64,000 nt of DNA from Amorphochlora amoebiformis (Eukaryota > Cercozoa > Chlorarachniophyceae): contig BAAHQB010000079.1 of the NCBI GenBank assembly GCA_054601695.1, positions 248,001 through 312,000 on the forward strand, written 5' to 3'. A model generated the notes under the pieces. That model saw only the letters and a program-made list of their open reading frames with translations. It did no database searches and was not told the origin of the DNA. A program made the position numbers and the translations under genes. How positions within the stretch are numbered: position 1 is the first letter of the stretch; every line of letters starts with the position of its first letter. This document shows, piece after piece, positions 1 to 30,251 of this stretch.

Positions 1-108
1 GGTTAGGGTTAGGACTAGGGTTAGTTCACCTGCTTTTCGCATGCATGCTCGGATTTGTTTGCTTACTGTTCGGTCCTGGGATTGAATATACATATATATA
101 TATATATG

Positions 109-140
<32 letters not shown>

Positions 141-307
141 GGCATATATATATATATGTCTATATATAATATATATATATGTATATATATATCTATTAGA
201 ATGCATAAAATTTCTTATATGTATTGTATTACATGTGTATGTGTACATATGTATGTGTGTATATGTATATATACATACATATATATACACATGTACATTA
301 TGTATAC

Positions 308-340
<33 letters not shown>

Positions 341-789
341 ACATATGTACATCATATATATATATATTATATATATATATATATATATAATATATATATA
401 TATATAATATACATATATATATATATATACACATAACTAACATATGTAAATATGTTATCACATTCTTATATATATCTACTATATATATATACACACATAA
501 CTAACATATGTAAATATGTTATCACATTCTTATATATATCTGCAAAATACGCACTATATTCACACATGTATTAGATGTATGTATCTACGTACCCTATACT
601 TGAAATCTCGAGTGTCTGTCGACATATGTTTCCGAAGTTTCGGGTAATTTTTCGCCAAAACAGTCAGAAGATATCCCAGTGTGACATCTGTTAGTGACAG
701 CAGTTAAGTTGCGGCTTTATTTAAGTCTTGACAAATCATCAGAACTATATACGTACATATATAGAGATTATGTTTTCACATATACGTTT

Positions 790-875
<86 letters not shown>

Positions 876-960
876 CAATATATATGCATTTATGCATATA
901 TATATATATATATATAATATATAGTAAATATATAAAACAGTTAAAATTGAATATATATTT
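1..960. other. 3' flank of gene A: telomere-like stub and TA-rich DNA
   Basis: Bases 1-26 are a degenerate TTAGGG run. Bases 86-540 are (TA)n-rich with a 64-bp tandem duplication at 431-558, recognisable by the repeated CATATGTAAATATGTTATCA. Bases 545-780 are unique-looking sequence in which I find no supported exon. Bases 794-870 are an almost pure (TA)n run. No gene is supported here. It lies just downstream of the gene A stop on the minus strand. Confidence 0.6.
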
Positions 961-12169
<11,209 letters not shown>

Positions 12170-12352
12170 CTATGTATACATATAGATTACACTTATACAG
12201 TTATATATGTATATACATACAAATATATATATATATACGTATACATATATACATATGGGTTACATGTAAGTCTCTGAGAAGAAAATATACATATACATAT
12301 AAAAAACATTAGTAATAACATATTCTGGGGGAATATATGGATTACAACTTAC

Positions 12353-12555
12353 TTTTTATGCATTCATGTACATGAAACCGTAATAGGGATGTTATGGTTT
12401 GGATTTGTGTGCGAGGATTATATATATATGTATATATATATATATGTATACATAGATATATATATATATATATACATGTACCTATAATATACTATAGTAT
12501 ATGTATGTATGGGTATGTTATATAGATTATACAGCTAATGTTTACATCATACATT

Positions 12556-12586
<31 letters not shown>

Positions 12587-13290
12587 CTTCCCGCTTACTT
12601 TGTACTCCAGTCCTGAAGACCTACAACGAAAATCATCAAAATCCCCTCAAAAAAGCCAAACATTATGGCGAAGCGTGACACTAGACCGTGACAACTTACC
12701 GTGACAAAAGGAGTGACACGAAATTATGACACAGAACAAACACTTGTAATAGGAAATTTGAAGCACCGAGCGTGACATACGAGTGTGACATACGAGCATG
12801 AATGACGAGCGTGACATATGACGAGCGTGACATACGAGCGTGACATACGAGCGTGACATATGAGCGTGACATACGAGCGTGATATATGAGCGTGACATAC
12901 GAGCGTGATATTAGCATGACATTTGACCATAACATTTGAGGGTGATATTAGCATGACATTTGACCATAACATTAGAGGGTGATGCGTGACATACCTCGTT
13001 CATCTCTTGAATGTTAATTGCTTCACCCAGTCGAACACTGTGACCCTGGGAATACATATGTTTGTTCGAAGCTTAAGGTAACATGTTACTAGCCGAGTCT
13101 GGGCTAGGGTAAGGGTTAGGAGAGAGATTTGATATCCAGGTAGAGTGATATCTTAGATAAGAGTAAGAATAACCAAATATAAGTATGAGAAAGTTGAAAA
13201 ACAACAAATCTCTGATTACGAGGAAGCTGCGACGGAAAGAACATGCATATTTCATAAACCAACGTACTAGCGAATACACTTAATTTTACC

Positions 13291-13324
<34 letters not shown>

Positions 13325-13799
13325 GTGTGCATATATACATGTATATATATATATATATATATCTGCAAAGATATGTATATTGATAGATATGCGTGTGTAA
13401 GTGTTACTTTTCGCGGCAGAGCCACAGCACATCTTAAAGGGTTGTGGCCTACTCATACGTAAGTATTAATACGTATAATCATTATGTATTCCATATACAA
13501 AGTGTACCCATAACAAAAAATAAATGTATTAATAGTAATGTATACACATTATATGCTAACATAAAGCTACGCATTCGCACCCACACGTGATGCATACATA
13601 TATGTGTACTTTAATTGAAAACATGTATAAATAAATTTCATCGAAATGTGTGTACTAATTGGATGTAAATGTGCAAAAGCGCATTTATATGTCAGCAATA
13701 ATATGCTTATATGCTGAGTGCATATGATTACCAGGTTTTAGCTCTAGATGTTTGCATTCGTTCCCTAGTGATTTACCCTGTTTTTTCTGGTTCTGATGG

Positions 13800-13854
<55 letters not shown>

Positions 13855-14098
13855 TGTAAATATATCTATACATGTAAAATATAAAGTGCACACGTACATA
13901 TACATGCATATGTATATCTTTTATGTGTATTGATATATTTTGTATGTACATATATATATATATATATATATAAAGATATGTACATGTATATAAATATGTA
14001 CATTTATACATCATATATATGTGTATATATGTATATATATGATATACCTTAAAGAACTCGACAGTGGTCCCTGAAGGGCTTTGACTAATGCTGCATGT

Positions 14099-14140
<42 letters not shown>

Positions 14141-14447
14141 TACATACATATACAATATATATATGTATATAAGTATATATATAATATATACATATGTACA
14201 TATGAACACATATGTACATAAACATAAACACATACATATACATAAACGTATTTATTGTTATACTTTACTCATACACATGTATAGTATAAACGTATGCCCA
14301 AATACCTACACACATACATGAATACACAGTATACCTTATAGATAACAAATACAACATATATATGTATATATATATATATACCGTATAGTAATCCTATCCC
14401 CGGACGCGTACTGCTCCCCGAAGTGAATAGGCGTTCTCAAATCTGAT
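12353..14447 (-). CDS. Gene A, middle block: second half of a SPRY-like domain
   Basis: Exons in transcript order: 14447-14412, 14084-14048, 13792-13732, 13448-13408, 13045-12995, 12620-12599, and one ending at 12353 (start near 12416, acceptor not found). Exon 14084-14048 ends GTTVEFFK and the next begins [11 protein letters not shown]. Joined, they give the G-T-V-x-F-F-K-N-x-K-x-x-G signature typical of the SPRY/B30.2 core. Exon 13448-13408 ends CAVALPRK and exon 13045-12995 begins [11 protein letters not shown], which resembles the SPRY C-terminal strand (P-A-V-x-L followed by a charged-hydrophobic strand). These motifs appear only after splicing. The phase between 14575 (previous block) and 14447 is unresolved, as is the 5' edge of the 12.4-kb exon. 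The 22-nt exon at 12,599-12,620 has excellent splice signals (TTGTAG before it, GTAAGC after it). A possible extra exon starting at 13,226 was left out because no donor is convincing. Confidence 0.65.
12664..12990. repeat. GTGACA minisatellite (13-bp unit) with a 38-bp duplicated end
   Basis: From about 12,767 to 12,910 the 13-bp unit GAGCGTGACATAC is repeated with small variants. It is followed by two copies of a 38-bp unit, ATTAGCATGACATTTGACCA plus the adjoining CATAACATT. It ends five bases before the donor side of exon 13045-12995 and is intronic. Confidence 0.8.
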
Positions 14448-14574
14448 CTGATGCAATCATAGATGTATTGGAAAAGCAGTTGCAGCTGGCCGAAATAGAC
14501 GATCTCCTGGAATCCCCGGGATCACTGGAAGTCTCCAGTGTGCATATCGCCGTGTTTCTACATGCTATGGATAC

Positions 14575-14803
14575 CAGCATCTTCCTCGAGCTCTCATATT
14601 CGCTATTTTTGACGTATGTAGTACAATGCATGGTTGCATGTATTAAAAAAGCATAAGCGTACAATGTATGGTTACATATATTGAAAAAGGCATAAACACT
14701 TTGTTTGTACATACATATATGTATATTAATACTCTTATATATACATATATATATATGTAAAATATATATGTAATAAACCTCCGTGACAATATTCATTAAT
14801 GTA

Positions 14804-14869
<66 letters not shown>

Positions 14870-15481
14870 AGCTTTCTCTGTCCACCTCTCCAGCTTCCCA
14901 TCAGAGCGATACGCAATTGCCGTCCCCCCAAATGACCTAAGAAAAATCGCCAATATGCACTCACATACCCACAAAGTAATGGCCGACATATTAAAACATG
15001 CGTCCTTTGAAGCCGATAAATTAATTAACGACATGTTTTTTTAAAATTCAAATGCCGTCTTAAAAAAAAGCAACAACCAGAGCATCCGGCAAATTAATTT
15101 TCCCGAGAAATTAAAAAATCAAGGAACGAATCGAAATGATTGAAGCTGAGAGGTTTAAATCCGAAAAATATTAAAAATGAAATACCCCCTTGCGAAGGGA
15201 AAGGAATGCAATTCTGATGGTGTATCTGTCACCCCAATGAGTATTTCGTTTTCCTCAGACTGGAGGTTGAGTATGGTATACATATATATATATATATATT
15301 GATGTATATATATATATATATATTGTACAGATAAAAAATGTTTATACGTAATATGTAGATTTATATGTAAATATATATATATATATATATATGTATGTAT
15401 ATATTTTATTAAGTACGTAAATAGTGACATATATTCTTTTCTAGTAATATACGATAATATATATATATATATATAAATATA

Positions 15482-15548
<67 letters not shown>

Positions 15549-16001
15549 GTCTGCACATTTACATTTACATATATTCATTAATATATATTTATATGCATAT
15601 AAATCTATATATATATATATATATATATGTAAATATATATATTTTATGTATACATATATAGATGTGCTGATGTTCATTAACATATTTATGTGACATACAT
15701 TAGTTAAAATACATTTACATAAATATATCCCTATGTATATATACAGAAACATCTTATATATTCATATGCATATACATTGTAGAGTTTTTATATAGTCATT
15801 TATGCATCTCAATATAAATATATATATATACACATATATATACACATATATATTGTGTATAAATATATATATATATGTCATATACCCGTTTCTGTCGAGA
15901 GCGCAAACGGAGGCCTTTCTCTTCATGTATAATATCCTAACAAATGTATATATATACATATATATATATGTATATATAAATATGTTTATATGTATATATT
16001 A

Positions 16002-16033
<32 letters not shown>

Positions 16034-16159
16034 ATATATGATATTTATGTATACATAGTGACTTTTTACCTCAACATTTATCTCCCACAGCCAGATGGGG
16101 CCCTATATGTCCGGTATATTAAATGTGAAGTATATATATATATATACATAAATATATAT

Positions 16160-16212
<53 letters not shown>

Positions 16213-16444
16213 CTGTTTATTTATATATATATATATACATATATATATATACAGATATATATATATATATATATCTAGTTTACATAAATATATATACATA
16301 TACATGTATATATAATATATATAAAAATATAGATATATATATATATATATATCACACATGCATGAATAATTCAAAGACAGATAGGGTCCTACATATCCAG
16401 AATGATAATGAAATATAAAACACGTATGTGTGCGTATATATAAA

Positions 16445-16507
<63 letters not shown>

Positions 16508-16702
16508 GACCTGAGCATATCGAAGGGTATATGCGTTCTGGTAATGGGATATTTCCAAAGAAGCCTAGAAAGTACGTATATATCACTATATGTACTACGT
16601 CTTTACAACAGCAAAAAATGTAGATATCAAATATTATTAATACACATATATATATATATGCATATGTACATATATGTATACTACACATACATACATACAC
16701 AC

Positions 16703-16741
<39 letters not shown>

Positions 16742-16882
16742 CTGTATATATATATATATACGTATGTACATTTAGTACATGTAGATATATAATATATATA
16801 TACGATCCTATACATAATATATGTAATGTACACATATGTAGTATACACATATACATATAACATATACATTATACATATATAG

Positions 16883-16916
<34 letters not shown>

Positions 16917-18619
16917 CTATATAACTATATATTCGTGGAGAGTTAGTTATAAAAATGTTTACATTGTGTACATGCACTTAACCCTAACCTTAATCCTAAC
17001 CCTATCTCCAGCACTAATCCCAACCCTAAGTGGCTTTGGCATACTACAGTCCATGTCCTTGCTCTAACCATATCTCTAGGCCAACTGTAACCTAACCCTA
17101 ACCCTAGCAAACCCCAAAACCCTAACCCTAACCGTAACCCTAGCAAACCCTAACCCTAGAAAACCTAACTACAAACCCTAACCTTAACCCTTGCAAACCC
17201 TAACCCTAACACTAGCAAACGATAGCCCTAGCAAATCCTAACCCTAACCATAGCAAACCCTAACCATAGCAAACCCTAACCCTAACAAACCCTAACCCTT
17301 ACCCTAGCAAACCCAAACCCTAGCAAACCCTTACCCTAGCAAACCCTAACCCTAACCCTTGCAAACCCTAACCCTAACAGTAGCAAACGCTAGCCCTAGC
17401 AAATCCTAACCCTAACCATAGCAAACCCTAACCCTAGCAAACCCTAACCCTAGCAAACCCTAACCCTAGCAAACCCTAACCCTAGCAAACTCTAACCCTA
17501 GAAAATCCTATCCTAACCATAGCAAATCCTGACACATCTAGCAAACCCTAACCCTAGCAAACCCTACCCCTAACAAACCCTAACCCTAACAAACCCTAAC
17601 CCTAACCCTAGCAAAGCCTAACCCTAGAGCCCTAACGCTAACAATCTGGCCCTAGCAAAGCCTAACCCAAGAGCCATAACCCTAACAAGTTCCTAACCCT
17701 AACCCTAGCAGATGCTACCGCTAGCAAAACCTAACCCTAGCAGATGCTACCGCTAGCAAAACCTAACCCTAGCAAACCCTAACCCTAAAGCTTTGCTAGG
17801 GTTACCCTAACCCTAGCAAAGCCTAACCCTAGAGCCCTAGCCCTAACAACATAACCCTAGCGAAGCCTAACCCTAGAACCCTAACCCTAACAACCTAACC
17901 CTAACCCTAGCAGATGCTAACGCCAGCAAACCCTAATCCTAGCAAACCCTACCCCTAAGGCTTTGCTACGATTACCCTAACCCTAGCAAAGCCTAACACT
18001 AGAGCCCTAGCCCTAACAACCTAACCCTAGCAAAGCCTAACCCTAGAGCCCTAACCCTAACAACCTAACCCTAACCCTAGCGCTAGCAAACCCTAATCCT
18101 AAACCTGGTAGGATCAGGGTTATGGTTTGCTAGGGTTAGGACTTGCTAGGGTCAGGGTTTGCTAGGGTTAGGGTTTGCTATGGTTAGGGTTTGCTCGGGT
18201 TAGGGTTAGAGTTTTTTAGGGTTAACTTAAACCCTAACTCTAGCAAACCCTAACCCCAGCAAGTAACCCTAGCAAACCCTTAATCCTAACCCTAGCAAAC
18301 CCTAACCTTAGCCCTAACAAACCCAAACCCTAATCCTAGCTAATGAATCCTAAACCTAACCCTAGCAAACTCCAACCCTAGCAAAACCCAACATTAACCA
18401 ATCCTAACCCTAACCCTAGCAACCCATCACCCTAACCCTAAACCTAACCCTAGCCCTAACCCTAACGTATAAGGTGTACCGTTGTTTGCGAAGCATCTAT
18501 CCGTAGGCCCTGGGAGGTGAATGAGGATAAGTTTGCACACATATGCTTTTGTGAATGAAATAGAATGTATAATGCATATTCTTTTTTGAAAGATTTGTGG
18601 TTGATGTGGATACCTATAT

Positions 18620-18680
<61 letters not shown>

Positions 18681-19774
18681 GGTGTGTTTGTGTTTGTGTG
18701 TGTCTATGAATATGTATGTAGATATGTACTCTAATATACATATATATATATACACATATATATACATATATATACTAGAGATATTTATTCATATTAGTAC
18801 ATACATATATATATCAATACACATATACATACACACATACATATATATATACATAGGCATATACAATATACACACCTTCTCATCGAATTCTCCCTCCTCT
18901 CTAATCAAAACCTCACCCCCTATCTCCCTCTCTCCAATTTCTTCACATCTCACTAATCCAACTCTAACCCTAACCCTAACCCTCTCCCCTCTCACTCTCT
19001 CTGAGCATCGAATTCCGACTGCCCTCTCACTCTCGTCATCTCCTCTCTTCCACTCATTAACGCCAAAGCCTCTTGTATCTCACTCTAGCTTTCTCTTTCC
19101 CCCATGAAAGCTCGTTCCTACCCCTTATCATACCTGTCCGCTTAACTCACTACTCCACTTGGCTGAATATAGCCAGCTTGGGTTCCCGCGTAAGTGATCG
19201 ACCGTTACATTTTGAAGGTTGGTAACGGCTTTCGAGCGTGTAACCGTCGGGGTTGTGCTGGGAAGAGAAGGGGGTGAGATTGGGAGGGTTTTTGGCATGT
19301 TGGGAAGATACATATAAATAAATATATATGTATATATGTATATATGTATATATATACATATATATATATATATATGTATATATTGTATGTGTGTTTATAT
19401 ATGTACATATATATATATATATATATATGCATGTACAAGTATACACACAAACAATACCAACAAATCTAAGCAGATATACACGCATATATATATATATACA
19501 CATATATGTATATATGTATGAAAATATATATCACTACACGTATATAATTTACATATGACCTTTGGGTTGGAAGGGTTGCTTGAGAGCCTATTGCATATTA
19601 CCGGGTGAATATATTAGTATCGATATATGCATGTATCTATATATGTACATGTGCATATCTATATATATATGTATGTAAATATTAATAATATGTATGTGTA
19701 TATATATATATATGTGCTTACACATACATGCGTGTGAAACGACAGCATTAATGATTTTATACATGTAACACACC

Positions 19775-19809
<35 letters not shown>

Positions 19810-19825
19810 ATATGAATGTATTTTC

Positions 19826-19862
<37 letters not shown>

Positions 19863-19925
19863 TAATGTATATGTATGGCGTTACATGTATACATAATAGC
19901 ATAGACACGAATATACATATACATA

Positions 19926-19975
<50 letters not shown>

Positions 19976-20057
19976 GTATATGCATGGCGTTGTATGTGTA
20001 AGTAATAGCAAATAGCGTTATATGTATACATAATTACATGTACATGCATGTATGCAC

Positions 20058-20103
<46 letters not shown>

Positions 20104-20221
20104 AAATATACATATGTATGTTCATATATGCTTATGTATGTATTCCTTTTTTAATGTATATACATAAATGTACTTTATAGAAGTATATTATATATGTGTA
20201 TATGTATGTATGTATATATAT

Positions 20222-20266
<45 letters not shown>

Positions 20267-20388
20267 TGTATACATTATATCTAAATATATTACCAACACA
20301 CAACAATATATATTATCTATATTATTACAAACTCACACCAATACATATATGCATATTATATATGTAAACTTTTACATGCATATATTGC

Positions 20389-20458
<70 letters not shown>

Positions 20459-20583
20459 ATATACATATATATATTATACACATATGTATTCATATATGCA
20501 TACCCGAAGGATGAGATGTTTTTGTACCCGATACGGTATTTAAGTCAACTGATAATACGTAATATATGTACATATTTACGCAC

Positions 20584-20656
<73 letters not shown>

Positions 20657-22139
20657 TTATATATATGTATGTATATATAGGTAGATATCTACACCTATAT
20701 ATTATAAATACACATATAAATATACAAAGAACGTATAATTATGTATACAAGCAAGATGATATAAATATACACATAACCCTCAGCGCCAAGCAATTCATCT
20801 AAATTTTCAATTTGATGAGTTTTTAGGATAGGAGATATATCAATGTGCTCAAAATTAACCCCAACCCTAACCCTAACCCTAACCCTAACCCTAACCCTAA
20901 CCCTAACCCTAACCCTAACCCTAACATTCACCTTAACCCTAGCCCTAACCATAAACGATATAACTTAGAGCTTGGATGATTACCGTAAGAACAAGACTTA
21001 CATTAGGGTAAAAAAACAGCATTATTGACAAGTACCACGATTAGGCGATGTTAATACAAGATTTTGGTTAAATTAAGATATTATTAAGGTTATAATCACG
21101 TCCAGAGAGTGCATCTTAGAGTAAGGACAAAAAAAAATGAATTTAAGCTAGGGTTAGTTCATAAGATCACACGTATACGTTTTTAGTTAATTTAAGATTG
21201 AGGTTATCGGGGATGGCCCTCACACTAACCCTAACCCTAACCCTAACCCTAACTAACCCTAACCCTAACCCTAACCCTTGAATACCAACCCTAAGCCTTA
21301 CTCGTAAACCTAAGCCTAACACGAGTACTACCCTGCAACCCTAACCCTAACCCTAACCCTAACCCTAACCCTAACTAACCCTAACCCTAACTCTAACCCT
21401 AACCCTAACCTTTAATACTAACCCTTAGGCTTACTCGTAAAACCTAAGCCTAACACGAGTACTACTCTGCAACCCTAACCCTAAACCAGGCATTACCTTA
21501 CCCTAACCCTAAACGTAACCCTAACCCTAACCCTTAAGCCTAACCCTAACCGTAACCCTAACCCTAACCCTAACCCTTAAACCTAACCCTAACCCCAACA
21601 CTAACCCTCCAGGCATTACACTCCCCACTTTTAATACTAACCCTTACCCTCACCCTAACCCTAACCCTACCCTAACCGTGACCCCGACCATCATACGGAA
21701 ATCTTCGAGCCGAAATTTTAAAAACACAAAAGAGAAAACCATATCCTAACCCTACCGCTTCTAGTGAAAAGAGTGTAAACCCCTGACCCGAACCCTAGCC
21801 TAAAACGGGCGTACGAAACGATTATTTCGGTTGGATTTGGGTGAGATTGAGCTAAGATGACGTTTGGGGTTGGGTAAGGGTTAGGGTTGGGTAAGTGTTA
21901 GGGTTGGGATGAGATGAATTATTAGAGTTACGTACCTTTCTTGGGTGGAATGTCTTGTTTTTGTTTTGCTTTCTCTTCCGCTGAATGTTTTTCTTCTAAT
22001 GTGGTATATTACATACAATAAATAGGCGTATAGTGTTTGGGGTGATGAATTTTGGCGTAAACTTGGGCTTGGGTTAAGATATCATAGTAGGTTAAGGTAA
22101 GATCTAAGCTTGATTATATATACATATATAAATAAATAA

Positions 22140-22197
<58 letters not shown>

Positions 22198-22403
22198 GTA
22201 AATATATATATATATATTATGTATACATATAAATATATACCCATTTTTTCGGTTTTAGTATATTTTCTCGTTTTGCCCGTGAATTGTAGACGTTGCAGAG
22301 ATTCAGACTGGACAAATAAACTTATATATAATTTAAGACATATATATAATATATACATTTATATATATATATATGTATGTATATGTCTTAAATTATATAT
22401 ATG

Positions 22404-22436
<33 letters not shown>

Positions 22437-22649
22437 GATATATATATGTATATATGTATGTATACATGTATATATTTGTATGTTATATATGTAAGTATGG
22501 ATATATAAATATATATATATGTATATATTTATACCTGTTCATATATATATATATATGTGTGTGTGTGATTATGTATATATAAACATGCCTAAAAATATTT
22601 GTATACATACACTTATAAATATATATATGTAAATAAATTTATTAATATA

Positions 22650-22685
<36 letters not shown>

Positions 22686-22718
22686 CTCCTTAAATGTGGG
22701 ACGACGTAGAGATTGAAA
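14575..22718 (-). CDS. Gene A, N-terminal half: 14 phase-consistent exons, first half of the SPRY-like domain
   Basis: Exons in transcript order: 22718-22687, 22307-22241, 21995-21936, 20847-20778, 20548-20504, 19587-19560, 19257-19134, 18509-18480, 16564-16511, 16102-16070, 15936-15886, 15259-15186, 14936-14886, 14602-14575. They sum to 747 nt, exactly 249 codons, with all 13 junctions in phase. The longest exon (19257-19134) has a textbook acceptor (CTCTTCCCAG) and donor (CAG then GTATGA). The last exons encode [24 protein letters not shown] and [16 protein letters not shown]. The I-G-V-T and Y-R-S-D-G-K elements are typical of SPRY domains and sit in the expected order before the FFKN motif of the next block. 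The N-terminal part is basic ([14 protein letters not shown]) and then Ser/Thr-rich. Exon 22307-22241 is also open in another frame; the chosen frame is the one that joins on both sides. Confidence 0.7.
16368..16404 (-). pseudogene. Probable decayed copy of the 16.1-kb gene A exon
   Basis: On the minus strand GGATATGTAG then GACCCTATCTG resembles GGACATATAG then GGCCCCATCTGG at the start of exon 16102-16070, about 280 bp downstream in the transcript. In the frame required by its neighbours the copy has a stop. It could alternatively be a used exon in another frame, but then the neighbours would not join. Confidence 0.4.
16979..18467. repeat. 1.5-kb degenerate CCCTAA array with CCCTAGCAAA variant units
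   Basis: This is the largest telomere-like array in the window. The dominant unit is CCCTAACCCTAGCAAA and shorter forms. Higher-order units of about 175 bp are visible at 17,818-18,103, marked by GCCTAACCCTAGAGCCCTA and a hairpin AGGCTTTGCTAGGGTTA facing TAACCCTAGCAAAGCCT. The orientation inverts at 18,105-18,230. The array is one intron of gene A between exons 18509-18480 and 16564-16511. Confidence 0.85.
20858..20952. repeat. Near-perfect CCCTAA array next to a gene A exon
   Basis: About 11 almost perfect CCCTAA units (TTAGGG in the gene A sense). The array ends only about 10 bases before the acceptor of exon 20847-20778. Confidence 0.85.
21226..21700. repeat. CCCTAA array with a 134-bp higher-order tandem unit
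   Basis: Regular CCCTAA runs alternate with a unique block (ACTCGTAAACCTAAGCCTAA, then CACGAGTACTACCCTGCA) that occurs twice, 134 bp apart, and once more in part. It is intronic to gene A. Confidence 0.8.
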
Positions 22719-22755
22719 CTATACAAAATATGCATATGCTATCTTATTTATATAT

Positions 22756-22806
<51 letters not shown>

Positions 22807-23196
22807 GTATATACATATATCTATATGTATTGTAATTCTTTCATATAAATATGTGTATACTTGTAAACATATGTAAATATATATAAATATATCTACAAAT
22901 AACATATGCATACATAGATTTATGTAAATCATATGTGTATATAATATATATATATATACATACATATATACATATGTATATGTGTATATGCTTTAAATTA
23001 TGCTTTTAGATCTGGTAACAGGTTATTTGGATGAAATTAGCAAAAAAAAGTAAAACGACGTGTATTTTTAAGGTGAAAATAAAGAATTTAAACCAAACCT
23101 CGTCGGGGCCTAGATGTAAATTGCGATAAGCAGGCTTAAACGTGTATAGTAACTAGTGGATATAGAGTATAAATTTTTATACTCATGTACGTACTC

Positions 23197-23227
<31 letters not shown>

Positions 23228-23286
23228 CGTATATATATAATATATATGTATATGTACGCACAAGTTTATTCATACATATGTATAAA

Positions 23287-23367
<81 letters not shown>

Positions 23368-23507
23368 GTATATGTATATATACACATACACATATATAAA
23401 AATACACACATACACATATACACATATTATGTTACGTCTACAAATATATATATATATACATATATATATATGTATGTATATGTGCATATATATATACACA
23501 TTTGTAC

Positions 23508-23538
<31 letters not shown>

Positions 23539-23543
23539 CATAC

Positions 23544-29992
<6,449 letters not shown>

Positions 29993-30251
29993 CTGGGAAA
30001 CAAAGGGCAACCGCTCTGGCACCCATTTTTCAAAATATGAATGTCACCTTGAGTGACAAGGATTTTTTCGGCCGATGGTAACGGGTATTAGCGATAATTC
30101 AAGATAAGCTTTTCAACCAAACAGACAGTCAATGGAACGGGTACGAAGTATCTGGGTTCCGTCTCCATTCGCTTTTCACGGATCCACACGACATCTACCG
30201 CATCTTTGATTCGCATAACTCAAGCAGCTGAATAAACTGGCTTTCGTATCA
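29993..30251. promoter_or_regulatory. Divergent intergenic region between the minus-strand gene and the dehydrogenase gene
   Basis: This 260-bp segment separates the most upstream minus-strand exon found (29972-29992) from the start codon of the plus-strand dehydrogenase. It has no microsatellite and should hold the 5' untranslated region and promoter of the dehydrogenase. No TATA-type element stands out. Assigning it a regulatory role is inference from gene orientation. A pyrimidine-rich tract at 29,784-29,870 lies further left and may be an intron or promoter element of the minus gene. Confidence 0.35.

Noticed and set aside
1-26. Chromosome end
   Set aside because: TTAGGG-like arrays occur throughout, in both orientations and inside introns, and the first is only 26 bp.
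45-494. Open frames of Tyr/Ile/His/Met repeats on both strands here and at dozens of similar places
   Set aside because: They are translations of (TA)n with CA/TG variants, have no domain content, and occur in several frames at once.
13215-13285. Additional gene A exon with acceptor CCGTCGCAG at 13,226
   Set aside because: The frame is open, but no good donor is present and the flanking exons join in phase without it.
14468-14656. Plus-strand 62-codon frame with apparent helical peptide
   Set aside because: It is antisense to the SPRY-encoding minus-strand exons, has an in-frame stop just upstream, and overlaps possible repeat sequence.
14871-15044. Plus-strand 58-codon frame ending in TAA before an A-rich stretch
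   Set aside because: The minus strand here has a superb acceptor (TTTTTCTTAG) and exon 14936-14886 that joins in phase on both sides.
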